Assembly (NCBI GenBank): GCA_026120185.1
Contig: JANUWF010002145.1
Location: 1,550,001 to 1,614,000, forward strand
Origin: Voacanga thouarsii
Lineage: Eukaryota > Streptophyta > Magnoliopsida > Gentianales > Apocynaceae
DNA: 64,000 nt
Direction of reading: 5' to 3'
Shown here: in pieces, positions 50,201 to 62,348 of the stretch
Numbering within the stretch: the first letter of the stretch is position 1
How the letters are laid out: the number at the start of each line of letters is the position of its first letter
The notes under the pieces: generated by a model
Told to the model about the DNA's origin: nothing
Seen by the model: the letters and a program-made list of their open reading frames with translations, nothing else
The model's database searches: none
Translations under genes and position numbers: made by a program

Positions 50201-53200
50201 GCTATAATTATACTGGACAATTACATCCTTCATGCATTTGCCTCTGCTAGATAGGAATGAGTACCTCAACTATTCTTAATCCTATCTATTTGTTTCTGTT
50301 TGCAATAAAGGTGCTGAAGTTAGTGAGACGGCATTCAGGGTCTCCTAGCAATATCAAGTGAAGCAAAATTATGATTGCAGTACTGTTACCTTGGAAAACA
50401 AACCATAAAACTATTAAAAATAGTAACTAATTTAGTTCCTGAAAACTTTTACAGTTACAATGCTCATACACTTCGTAAGAATTTAGTATAAAACCACTCA
50501 TTTAAGTACTTGGGTTGATGCAAAACAAAACCGTAATCATTAGCATTGGATAAACAGAGTATAATCATCTAACTGAATATACATGCAAAAACCAATGAGA
50601 TATTCAACAAGATCTATTAAGTTTAGAACAGTTATTGTTTTTGAACTAATGCCTTTTTACGCCTAAAATCACGTCTCAAAACAATGCAATACACTAGAAA
50701 ACACAAAGGAAATATCATCAATTAGATAATTAATTGCATAATCCTGAAATCAGAAAACCCAATCATGATACATGGTGCTAGAAATTGTTTTCCAAAAGGG
50801 ATATTGACCATTGGGAAAATTAATTGTCAAGTAAAAGTGGCTTTTAAAAAATTTAATAACTGATTGAGCTTGTTAACTACTTGAGAGTAATTGTGAAAAG
50901 CATGAACTCCACACCAAATTTAACAAGAAAAGATGGTAATCGAGTTGCACACCTCTACGGAGGTAAACCGCAAGATCTAGGTGAAGTATGCCGACCAGAT
51001 CTTAACTTGCGAATAAATTTCCCAAAAGGTTTATTTATTCTTTTCTCTTGAAATTAAATTACAAAAAAAGAGTACATTTTCCAAAACCAAAGAGACATAG
51101 AGATAAAGAAACTAAAAAAATTTCCCCCAAAAGACTTGACTTTTAGATACATGTACTGAAGATTTCCTACTCTTTATGTACATAATTCTGATCTTTCTTT
51201 TAAATGCATTTCCCTTTATTACTGGCAATCAAGACCAAAGAATATCAATGGTAAATAAAATTTGTCCAGAAGCAAGATAGTTGCATAACCAGTCAAATTT
51301 GTGGTAAATTACTTCTGCAGCGAGTTTAATAAATTATTACATGTTCATATGATACAAGAGCATTAGTACAAATGAATTGATGAACTACCTATAACTAGCT
51401 AAACTTTAGAAATTCTTCAATGTTGAATTTTCCTTTTTTGCTTTCATTCATTAAAAAAAAAGAAAAGAAAAGGGGGGGAAAAAGCTCCAACTTCATAACA
51501 ATGGATGGCAGATGGGTAAAGCTCCAAATGTCAGTCACTTTCAGAAAAATATCAAGAAATATCACAAACCCACGAAAGAAGATAATCTTTGACAAGTATC
51601 TTAATAAATGTCCAGTACCATATAAGACCAATCTAACTTAGAAATTGCTACACTTCAGATACAAAATATTTGGCAGGGAAAACTAATGGATGGACAATGT
51701 CAATTTAGATAATTGGAATGTTCTTTACCACATTCAAAGATTACAATCACAAAATAAGCTTTTTAGGTGCTTGCAGGCCTGACAAAGTGTTCACATCCTG
51801 TCTGAACATGATGCAGGTATAATTTTATCCTAACATTTCTCAAACTCAGCAAATAGTCTTTCAGATCTGTTAATGCTCCAAGTACCCTGAAAACATTTTT
51901 CCATTTTGTTTGTGAATTATTCAAAATTCAGAGCCTACGTTAAGAAACAGAGACAATTTCTCTTTTGGCTTAAATGCACGTTATTTCTTAGAGTTTCTGT
52001 TGTCATAAAGGTACTAAGTAACATTAACTTGAAGAATTTCAAATTGCATGAAGCATCCAAGAGGTCTTTCCAATAGCTGTACCATAGTATAAATGCCTAA
52101 AGGCTTTAGAATAGTTATTGATACTTTCAGATGGTATAGGATAGAGATACTCAAGGGATTCATGCCAGATTATAAAGATTTCCATCAAACTATATTTTAT
52201 TCGCAAATAAGTATCCCGATAGGCAACGCCAAAAGTCACAGCACATATTTATAAACAAACCCCTTTTAAGGAATTTCACATAAATTCTCAATTTCAATCC
52301 CATCCTTACTAAGAAAATTGTGTTTTAAGTAAGGCTTTGCACTTACAATTAAATAAATAAATTAGTAAGCCGCATACACAATTCAATCTTGTTGTTAGCT
52401 TTTCTAATGCCATGTAACACAGTCCAATAACTATCATATTCAAAGAATCAACTAAGGCCCCTGAACTGTGTCAAATTTACAAGAAAAGGAAACTAGCAAA
52501 AAGGAAAAGGATAAGATTGCCATAAAGCTGTTAAATTTCACCAAAGCTCTAGAAAGCTGGGAGAAAAATAAAAAATGGTCAAAGTTCAACAAAGGAAGGG
52601 GGAAAAAAAAAGAAACGGTTATTCTCTTTTCAAGTATGGGTGGGTGGAGAAAAAAACTACACTGAACCCATCTGGAAAAAGGAAATAAACAAGTAAACAC
52701 TTGGACACTGACCAATTTTCTCACGCAGCTTATACATGCAAAATAACACAATAATTCTGACACCATGATACTAATTTTCATGTGATAAAAACTAAAGTTG
52801 AACATTGTCATCTAGTATGTCATTTGCTATAACACAAGTAGCCAAAAGGCACAGCTCTAAATTTGGATAGACATAAGAAAAATATACCAGCCCAAATGAT
52901 GAAACCTCCTGCTTGTTCTATCCTTTCGCGCTCATCAGATCTATCAGGCTTGTGATCAATGGACAAAGGAATAGCTACAAGAAACAAAATACTACTCATG
53001 AGCTAGATGAATACTGAGAGCAAATGCATATTTCTCTTTACATGCCCAGAATTCAAAACCTTTGGAAGAAACAGAAAATGAAAGACAATTAAGGACATTT
53101 GCATAGACGAGCTCAGCCAAAGTGAAAATTGTCATCAGAAGCCACACTCTGAACATGAGAAAACCAATTAAGGAATTTATTTTTGGAAATTAAAGGGGCT

Positions 53201-53913
53201 GTGTACAACTTAAAACTACGCAAAACATATCTTTCGTCAACATTGACACTTCTAATGCCAAGTGGAGCTTAAAATTCTGTTTCCAGGAAATAGAAACCAC
53301 AAATTATTCCAGTTACACAGTCAAGAACTAGAAAAGGCACCTTATATAATTTCTTCTCCATTTTATTTTGTACATGCCATGGCCTTTTAGCTTCTAAATT
53401 TAATGGTGTAGGACCCTTCAGTGTTTGCATGCACTTGTGTATGTACAAGCAGTGTACTCAAATATAAATATTTTCATCACAATATATTTCCAGAGCCGCA
53501 GGGAATCCTAGTTTTATATTGTAAGGGCAATTGACAAAAGCACAACAATATTGAGGTTACAAAAAGTTTTTTAGGGCATCCATCAGAAATTTTGAACTGC
53601 ATAATGCTGATATGGACCCCAGCAAGGCCGAAGGAAAAGACTACGTTTAGGGAAACACATGCACACACACAGACATTATCTCCACTTACAATTTACTCTC
53701 TCTCTCTCTCTCACCCCCCCAAAAAAAAAACCACCCACACCCACAGACACACAAGAACACACGTTATTCTCCACTTCAAATATTCCTTCTTTCGTTTTCT
53801 TCCAATGCATCCATCAGAAATTATGAACTTCACAATGCTAATTTGGGCCCCAGCGTAGAGGAAGGAAAAGCTAACTTTTAGGGAAGTGCACATGCATGTT
53901 ATTCTCCACTTGC

Positions 53914-53963
<50 letters not shown>

Positions 53964-56900
53964 AAAACACGTTATTCTCCTCTTCTTCGCTTTTCTTTAA
54001 AGAAACTTAGTCCTTTAAGTCACCCCACAACTTTCTGTTTTCGTCAACTCATATTGGTCTTTCTTCACTTGCCTTCCACCTACTAGTTAAATTTCCTTTT
54101 ATTTTTTTCATTTTTCTCAAATGGGATTCCAACCAAAAGGCTTGTTGAGTTGATGTGTTTTCATTTTGACTAAAGCTTTTAATATGAGGGAGGAGAAGAT
54201 GCTGGGCTCAGAAAACAGGATCCCAAAAAAGGAAGAGTGATAGGTTAGGACAAAACACTCTCTGGACATTGCAAATTCACTAGGACTAGCTGACCAGAAG
54301 GCTGATATAAATTACTGCTCATTCATATGATAATGTTCATGCGTCTTTTACAAGTTAAGATTATTTTAGATTTCTAGAGCGTAAGGGAATCCTTTGGGGA
54401 CAAAGAGGTGCAGCACAATTGGCTAGAAGTCTTACCTACAATCTGTTGGTTGCAGGCTCTGGTTGCCATGGGAGTAGGTGAGGAACCACTCTTAATCCTC
54501 TTTAGGGAAGAGGCAAGGAGCCCCCCACCCCACCAAAAAACTAGCAACAGTCACCACAGTAATTTGCATAGAATAATTGACAAAAGCAAAAATATTGGCA
54601 AATACTCCCTCCGTCACATAATATAAGTCACTAGAGACTACTTTTGCAGTCCCAAATTATAAGTCGTTGGGGGCTTTTCAAGAAGGTTTTGAAGCTATTT
54701 TTATATTTTTGTCCTTGTTTGGTGTTCTCTTTCCCACTCTTTCTCTCTCCTCTCTTCTCTCATTTACAAAGACATTTAAATAGAGGTGTTTTAGGAAGAA
54801 AAAACATAAAGTCACCTTATTTTTAGGAATCTTAATATGTGTGAAATTAAGTCTAGCGACTTATATTATGGGACGGAGGAAGTAATAACAAACTAAACAT
54901 AAAAGAATTATATTGAAGAAACTTATCATAATTGGAAAAACTAGATGGAATATATCCAGACATAGAGAGAATATACTTGAAACTCAATTAGCGATGCTAG
55001 AAAAAGGAAAAACAACTTCAGCAATATAATAACAAATTTAATAGCTATGGCAACTACATAGCATCAAATGAAGTAGGCTGTGAAGATTTAGAGAACTAGC
55101 ATTCCTTTGAGAGGTCAAGGAAGCAGCAAACCTGAACCAGCTCTACAAGCAACAACTCTAGAATCCCCCACATTTGCAACAAGCAGTCTATCCCCTACAA
55201 GAACAGCAGTTGATGCAGTTGAACCAGCATCTTTCTGCTGGCCTTTTTCTTCGTTAAGGTAATTAGCGTCAGTCTGTCTGAATGCTTCAACTGCGGTCAA
55301 ATGCTTTACAAATCACATCATAGCCAAGATAGTCCACGGAATAAAGCATGTTGGTATATAGAAAGAGATTGCCCACGAACATCTTACCTATGGCTGACTT
55401 TGTATCTTTAATAAAATCTGGATGACTACTTAAATTCTTAAAGAGATTGTTCTTAAGGTATTCAGCAGTTCGGGAACCACCATGACCTATTTCAGTAAAA
55501 GAGAAAAGATGGAATTAATATTAAACAAAATAAGATATTAGCTACTTCATTTTCTTAGCTGGCCAAGTTTTAGATACTAAGCAACTATGCGGAACGACAA
55601 AAATAACACTGAAAGAATAATATTTTATTTATGTAACAAAGGCAACTGATAGTAGAATAACTAGTTAACAATATATCAATAATAAACAATGCAACAATAT
55701 AACAGACGTGAAATACCATCAAAAACACCAAAAAAGGCAACCATTTGCCCATTAACTTCAGATATCCTTGTCTCGTAAAAATCTTCCATAGATGCTCGTT
55801 TTCCCTTGAAACTTGAATATCCATAGCTGAACCTTGTATTTCGGCTTCCAGTAAGAAAGCTGTGAAACAAAGCAAATAGAGCAGTTATTTCTAGAATTTA
55901 GTATAAGAAAAGTAGAAAGGACAAAGCCTGAGCCATATTAATAACCAAAAAGAATAAATCAAAGTAATCAACACAATTCAATTGTTACGAAGTAAACAAT
56001 AATTTCATTTTAATCTAACTTAAGCCAGCAATGACTACAAACAACATGAGGCTTTGAAACTTTATGCACCCACATGCAATGACATAAATTCATTTGTCCA
56101 AATTTCTATTTATAATATCATCTGAAATTAGTCATGGGCCTAGGGGATTAACTTATGAACAGAAATGGTATTATGGTGTTTGTTGAGCGTGTAAGGTGTA
56201 TGTATACTACACATTAGTCTTATTCCATCAATTCCGCCTAAACTAACATTGGGAAAATACAAGAACAAATCAACCATGTCTATGCACCGTCTCAAAAGTG
56301 AAGGTTGTCTAATTGCAGTAATGATGTGTCTAACAAAGAGTTCCAAAAAATTGGAAACTGTTATCTGGAAAGAAAATTGTTCTATCAATGACATACCCAA
56401 ATTGCAAATCTGTGAGTCATGACAAAAGTTTTTGGTCAGAGAATTTTTCAAATCAATGGTTGCTTGCAACTCCAAGCTCATTGTCTGGGAAAACCCACAA
56501 CATGGACCACTAATATCAAAGTTGGTCAAATACTATTAAATTAGAATCCAATTAAAATATGCTGACAGCGCAGGACAACTATGTTAAGATCCTGGATGGG
56601 GTAATATGAAATTGATCTTGTTCGAGGAAAATATACAAATTCTTAGTCAGTTAGCTTGTTAGAAGGCAAAAGTATTATAGCCTTGCAGAAATGCCTCACT
56701 AGGATTACATCATCTAGCAATACGGCTTCTCTTCACTAATTTTGGTCTTTGCCTTTTAGCACGGTTGGGGTTTGTTGCCAGAGTTCGGAATCATTAAAAA
56801 TGGAGTTGCAAATACATAAAATAGGTATTCTCATAATTATTATTTCAGGAAAAGTTGTTCGACAATGCAGTCAGCCTATTTTGCATGCATGCAGCTATAT

Positions 56901-58109
56901 TCCGCAGCATTATTCCTCAAACTCTACATTACATGGACTTACATGTGGCTATCGGATACGAATATGCATCTAGGGGTTGGATTCTTTACACTCCAAAGCC
57001 TAGGATAGAGAGACATGGCAAAGTATTTGGACACACGTACTTTGATACATCTCATTAGGGTTAAACACAAATCCATGTAATGCAGGACATATCTTCTGTC
57101 ATATTTTTTAACTCAAGTTTAGAGGATAATATCAACATATAAGTTTACTTCCTCGTTCAAGCAGTCCAAGTATCATCAACCAACTTTTTGCACATTGCCT
57201 TCATGCTTTTAATCTTAATTTGCATCCTATTAAATGTAGCTACCACCATCAAGCACTCAACAATAGCCAGACATAATGATAATAAACACAGACAAAAATC
57301 CAGGAGGCTGAGCCAACATTCTACAACCATATCCAAGGAGGATTCAAGAGAATACTGACAGCCAAAACAAAAACAAAAACAAAATAAAAAGAGCAATACT
57401 GACAATGAGTACACAGTGAAGGCAACAGTTGCTGAACTGACAAATTTAAGCCCGGAAATAGCCATATAGTATGAGTATTCAGATTTAAGTGATATATTGA
57501 GAGGAAGAAAAGTAATAATTTAGCGGTGATGTTGTTTTTAAGTTCGAAGTTGTACTCACATTTCACCAATTTAAGATTTTACCCTAAATACCAAAGTGTA
57601 AAGATTATCAGACGACACAAGTAGACAGAATCCAGCGACTTAATTGCAGCATCATTTGAACTAAAAGAAAAAAAAAATCATTACAATTAACAATCAAAGC
57701 AACGAAATGGCCTCCACTATCAACTACCCAACGAAGATTCCATTTGACCACAGCAACAGATCAATTCCACCATTACCAAAAACACACCCTGAACCAAAAA
57801 ACAAAAGAAAAGAAACCGAATCACAAATTCAGATTGACCAAAAAAGGGCAAAACAGAATACCTGATACCTCCACCACTAAACAAAGCATCCGGATCCCTG
57901 GACGGAATCATGACAGTTGGCAACTGCGGAGCAGATGCCTCCTTCGCTTCCGCCGGCTCAGCTGCTGCTGGCGGTGGTGGGTGAGGTGGTGATGAGGAGT
58001 CCACCAACACATGCAGTGCTGGTGCAGCGGCCGGTGGTGCCGATGCGGAGGAGAGAGAATGTTGAATTTGTCTTCTCTCTCGATCTTCCTCTTCCTTGCC
58101 AACGTTCAT
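47283..58109 (-). CDS. Protein phosphatase 2C, PP2C11-like (eight coding exons, 342 aa)
   Basis: Coding exons on the minus strand: 58109-57862, 55859-55717, 55486-55388, 55290-55132, 52974-52888, 49983-49892, 49191-49120 and 47411-47283; joined they give 343 codons including the stop. A Pro/Ala-rich, probably disordered N-terminus (1-82) precedes a complete PP2C domain: [10 protein letters not shown] (101-110), FGVFDGHGG (126-134), VGDSR (204-208), DHKPDRSDE (223-231), [17 protein letters not shown] (246-262), ASDGLWNV (289-296) and [11 protein letters not shown] (329-339). The metal-binding aspartates of the family (in ED, DGHGG, SDG and SDN) are present, so it should be an active Mg/Mn-dependent Ser/Thr phosphatase. 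[18 protein letters not shown] and [15 protein letters not shown] point to Arabidopsis PP2C11 rather than the clade-A ABA phosphatases. No signal peptide or membrane segment is seen. Six introns are GT-AG; the last, between 49120 and 47411, is GC-AG. The start is the first ATG of a conserved-length exon 1. Confidence 0.95.
49114..49120 (-). other. Non-canonical GC splice donor, PP2C intron 7
   Basis: On the minus strand exon 7 ends AATAAG and the intron begins GCAAGTATC. The next exon, after ...CAATCAG at 47412, starts GATGCAGTAG and keeps LSNK-DAVAI in frame. The nearest GT is four bases downstream and would shift the frame. AG|GCAAGT is the strong context expected of rare GC-AG introns. Confidence 0.85.
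53576..53943. repeat. 231-bp tandem duplication with (TC)n/(AC)n in PP2C intron 4
   Basis: GCATCCATCAGAAATT... at 53576 recurs at 53807. Each copy runs through CCCAGC, GGAAGGAAAAG and a TTTAGGGAA phrase, and ends in a (TC)n run (53695-53712 and 53918-53943). The copies are roughly 80 percent alike by eye. (AC)n stretches follow each copy. Frames here are products of the simple repeats. Confidence 0.85.
54605..54882. mobile_element. Stowaway-type (Tc1/mariner) MITE in PP2C intron 4
   Basis: The 278-bp element starts CTCCCTCCGTCACATAATA and ends in the inverted form TATTATGGGACGGAGGAAG, flanked by TA on both sides (54603-54604 and 54883-54884). CTCCCTCCGT ends with a TA duplication are the hallmark of plant Stowaway MITEs. 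It is non-coding inside and lies about 250 bp from the exon 4 donor. Confidence 0.9.
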
Positions 58110-58260
58110 GATCACCGCATTCAGAAAGCTTTATATGTAATGTATGTATATTCTATCTATCTATAATGCGTAGAGATATGATATAAAGAGAGAGTAGGAC
58201 TGTACTGTGAAATGGTAGAGAGAGAGAGAGGGGTCAGAGCACAGAGGATCTATTGTTTCT
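58110..58260 (-). promoter_or_regulatory. Probable core promoter of the PP2C gene
   Basis: On the minus strand a TATA-like TTTATATC (58180-58187) lies 71 bp before the start codon, with a CTCTCTCTCTC pyrimidine patch (58217-58233) just upstream. Both are usual plant core-promoter elements. A start of transcription about 30 bp downstream would give a short leader of about 40 nt. A second TATA-like CATATAAAG near 58130 is too close to the ATG to be the likely one. Confidence 0.45.
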
Positions 58261-59865
58261 ATACGGTGGTGTTTTGTCTGTACCTCCTTCTGTATTATAC
58301 GGGGTTGTCATTTTTCTTTTTCTCTTTTTTTTCTTTCACCAAAAGGATGAAAAGAAATTAGAAATTATTTAGTTTTAGTTTTTTATTTAATTAAACTGAA
58401 AAAAGAATGTAATTCAATTATCTTCTTAAAAAAAGAATATAATTAAAATATACATTTTTATTACCTGATTTGAACTATATTATCATCTGATTACTAATTT
58501 AATTATGTATTTGATATGGTATTTCTCAGATTTAGATCATTTAGAAAATGTAATTTTTGTGTTTAATTGTTAATTAACCACAACAAAATTTCACATTCTC
58601 ATTCCTATTAAATAATTAACCATTTTTTGATAAATTAGATACTTCTTCTTAAATTCTCTTTAGTGCAGAAGTTTTTGTTTTTCTTCCCCCCTTAATTTTC
58701 TTAAACATGAAAAAAGTTTCAATCTAAACCCTTGCATATTCTATAAGGTTTTTTTGAGATGTGCATTAGTTCAATAAAAACGGATTCAATTCTATGCTCT
58801 TACTTCTAAAGAATTTTACATCATTAGTCATTAACATTTCAATTGGTAGCTTTGATTTTGTGGATTTTCTTTCTCGGGAATCATTGAAGTTTTTACATTT
58901 AGATTGTAAAGTACAAATAAAAAAAGGATAAAAAAATATTTCTAATCTAAGAAACTTTATACTAATATTAAAAATTTATTAGTATCTAACTTCTCTTGTT
59001 GGGAATCTTCTTATTCTTATAGTAATATAAATCTACGTGTTCATTTACTAGCTAGAAATAGAATAAAAAAGGAAAAGAATAAAAAGAATGGTTAACTTTG
59101 ACCTTGAATATTTATCTTAAACTTTTTTTTTAGTGGCACATTGTACTGCAAAAAAATGAATAGAAAGAAAGCTGGCTTAAAAAAAAGAAAATTCTAAACA
59201 GTTAAAAACAAAAATGCTCTGAACTCTATTATTAATACTAAAGAACAAAAATACTCAATTAAATTTGGTTAATTACGTACTATATTTCTTTTAGGTAACT
59301 CGTATCATTGCCATCCATAAGTTCAAAGGTCTTAGAGATTAGTTTAGATTAGCAGGACTTGGAAGATAATTATTGTTATCTTCAATTATAGTTAGTATAG
59401 TTAGGTTTCTATAGGTATATTTGCTTATTGCATGTAAAATAATTAACCTAGGTTTTTATTCGTTTGATTTGGGGAAGGTCTTTGGTGAATTAATTTTTAA
59501 ATTTTTAAATTTTGATGACGAGGGATCGATCTTTTGGTTATTTAAGTTAAATCATAGGGTTGAATTTCTATCAGGTAGGAGTAAATAGTTTCTATATCCT
59601 CTATTTTATTAAAATTGGTTTCTGAACCATTTTTTAAAAATTTTTATTTTTTGTAAAAAATAAAATAAATATAAATTTTTAAAATTGTATTGAATATCAT
59701 TATATATTTAACACGTGTGCATGCATGTGCGCGTGTATGTTTTGCTGATATTTTGTGTACATATACGTGAATTGTTGTGTTATGTTATGACTCATATGAG
59801 TAAGGGCCTAATCTGACGTTGTATAAAGAGAAACACCAAGAAACTTGAAATAAAATCCATGCCAA
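58261..59865. other. AT-rich intergenic DNA upstream of PP2C
   Basis: I see no gene, RNA or recognisable element. It is AT-rich with scattered poly-A/T. A CACGTG-like alternating purine-pyrimidine patch (ACACGTGTGCATGCATGTGCGCGTGTATG) spans roughly 59711-59740. The CACTA transposon end begins at 59866. Confidence 0.6.
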
Positions 59866-59879
59866 CACTACAGGAAAAT

Positions 59880-60410
59880 TAGCCTTTTGCGACGGCCAAA
59901 AATCGTCGCAAAAAATGCCCTTGCAATTTGCGACGGTTTTGCGAGAGTTTTGCAATGAAATTTTTTTGTCAAACTTCGACGAATAAGCAAATTTGCTACC
60001 GTTTTGCGATGAAATGCATTAGTCTGTAACAAATTTTTCGTAAATTTGCGACGGTTTTGCAGTGGTCTTTGCAAAATCGTCGCTATTTGTGAGGGACAAA
60101 GCCCTCGCAAAATCGTCTCGAATTGCGAGGGTCACGACTTGGAGGGTTAATACTTCCCTCGCAAAACTATCGCAAATTGCGACTGTTTTGCGAGGGACTT
60201 TTTTGGCCATCGCAAAATTGCGAGGGTTTTGTAAGGGACTTTTTGTTCCCAAAACTTAACCCTCGCAAATTGCGAGGGATTTGCAAGGGATATAAAATCG
60301 TCGCAATTTGCGAGAGTTATCATCGCCATCACAAAATCGTTGCAGTTTGCGATGAGGTTTTCTAACCCTCGCTAAATCGTCACAAATTGCGAGGATTTTG
60401 CGATGATTTT
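59880..60410. repeat. CACTA subterminal repeat array
   Basis: Well over a dozen copies, in both orientations, of a short unit around TTTGCGACGGTTTTGCGA and the variant CCCTCGCAAAATTGCGAGGG. These are the kind of motifs bound by the element's own DNA-binding protein. Many copies contain CG dinucleotides, unusual in such AT-rich surroundings. The several overlapping frames on both strands (59868-60365) are by-products of the repeats. Confidence 0.9.
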
Positions 60411-60676
60411 TTTATTTTTCTATTATTATATTTATTTTAAATTATTAATTCTCTGTAAATTAGTCCTAAAACACTACACAAACAAATGCCAAAACTATGT
60501 TCATAATCCAAAAAATAATGTAAAAAATTGAAACTAAGCCCGAATAAATATAATTAAAATACTGAAACATAATATAATATCAATGCATAATAAGTATCTA
60601 AAAAAGTAAAATAGTTCACAAAAATAAGTAACAGTGTATAAAGAGTATAGAAATAAATACAACAAAGTCTATATAG

Positions 60677-62348
60677 CTAAAAAGGAGAAGCTGCAGAAGA
60701 GGGTGAAGAAGGGGAACGAGAGCCTCTACATGGGCCTGGGTGCTTATTAGTTGGATCAAATCCATCGTCAGCATTAGGATCTTCATCTTCAATATTAGCA
60801 GCTACTATGCGCGCTTCTATCTTCTCTATGGATGGCATAGATGGTGCAGGAATGCCCACCTTGTCCGACATAGCTGCCATCCAATCACCAAATGTAGAGT
60901 GTTGTTGCCTCATGAAGTCCCAATACAAGTCTATTTGTCAATTGAACCTCCGCTTGACCTGCTGAACCCTTTGCTCTACTAGATGCCCGATATTAGCTGG
61001 TGTAGTAAAAGATGTATGCGGTCCACTTTGAGACAGTTTAGATCGAACCTATGTCGCCTCTGAGCCTAATCCATAAACTTGTCCCCTTTTGAACCCACCT
61101 TGTGCCTTTACGAACATGGCTTTTTCATCAAAAGGAACAACAGAGTTTACAGAGTCACTAGACTCGGACTGAGAAGTGCTTGTATGAGATTTCGCACGCC
61201 TAAAAAAAAAAAGGAATCGTCAGTAGTAATTATCAAACTAAAATACAAATTCCACGCAATATAAAGAAATTTCAACATATTTAATCTATATACCACCAAA
61301 GTCTAGCGAGATCGCTCACTGACAAACTGGTCCTTTTGTGGCCCACTCTGAAACACATGTAATGTCTGAAACATGTCTGTGTAGCTAAAAGAACTCCCCT
61401 CCTTGGCCCGCTACATTTATGTTAACAAAACACAATTATTACAATCTTATATAAATTTGTTTCAAAGCAATTTAGAATAATAAATAATTAAGTGAAAATG
61501 AACTACCAAACGATCCTCGTGTTCTGTGAACGAGATAGACCCTCCAGTATAGGTACATCTATTTCCGCGATTTTTTTTTGTTGGTGGATGAGAGTTTCTG
61601 ATACTTCTCTGAACTCCAATACTCACAAATGCCATTCCGATACTGAGCCTCTATCCAAGAGGACATACCCAACCATCCCTCTTCCTCAGCCTAGACATTA
61701 TATCCAAAAATCACGCCCAACACTTCTTTTCCCAAATTGATAGAATTTGGGAAGCGTACTCATCCCTCCACCGAAAATATTTCTGCATGATCACGATTAA
61801 GAATTTGATTGACATATAACATAGTATTTAGTCAACAAAAAAATACTCAGAAATTGCTTATTCCAAATTCTTGAAACCATAAGTCTCGCACGGTTATCGG
61901 GACGTGCGTGTATGTTGGATACGAACTAGTGAAGTACTGTCGTATTATATTTGAAATTTCTCGGACACATTTGTCCGAGCTGACGAACCTATTTTTGGTG
62001 CAATGACAATGTACAATAGAGTTATGTTAATCTCCAAAAAAAAAAAAATTAAAAAAAAAATAATAATAATAATTGAACTAATACTTAACATATTACAAAG
62101 TATGAATATGTTACTTATCCATTTCCCCGTGGAACAATCCAAGGTCGGGAGTCCAAAATTTGCCACCCAACAGAATGCGAAGCTGAAGTAGCGGATAATT
62201 GAAAAGCTAGGGATGTTACTCCCTCATCTCCAACAGAGCCATGTAAAGATTGAGGCACTAAAAGCCGAGATAGCTGAGTAGGGGATGGAGTATAAGGTTC
62301 TTGACCCTCCTGACTCCCCTCTTTCAATGACCCTTCATTAGAAGACAT
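60677..62348 (-). pseudogene. Transposase_24 (Ptta/En/Spm) family gene, decayed
   Basis: Reading leftward: an N-terminal segment starting MSSNEGSLKEGSQ (62348-62115, Ser/Gly/Gln-rich); a WRDEYASQ-type block near 61770-61740; a TGGSISF block near 61555, typical of the family; a SYTDMFQTLHVFQSG block near 61390-61340; KSHTSTSQSESSDS followed by KAQGGFKRGQVYGLGSEA (about 61190-61060); and a C-terminal acidic segment ending 60677 (MYWDFMRQQHSTFGDW, then NIEDEDPNADDGFDP). Stops within the blocks (for example after GSEAT near 61050 and RRFN near 60940) show decay, although some gaps may be introns (an acceptor-like T-tract ending TTTAG lies at about 61202). The family is found with CACTA elements in plants. 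Confidence 0.7.

Noticed and set aside
53711..54086. Cys-Val and Ser-Leu rich frames
   Set aside because: Pure translations of (AC)n and (TC)n microsatellites inside a PP2C intron.
57744..58111. Plus-strand frames opposite PP2C exon 1
   Set aside because: Antisense shadows of the GC-rich Pro/Ala-coding exon.
59868..60365. Several overlapping open frames on both strands
   Set aside because: They are created by the inverted CACTA subterminal repeats; translations are repetitive on both strands and match no family.
59880..60410. CRISPR-like spaced repeats
   Set aside because: Units are irregular, in both orientations, adjoin a CACTA terminus and lie in a plant nuclear genome.
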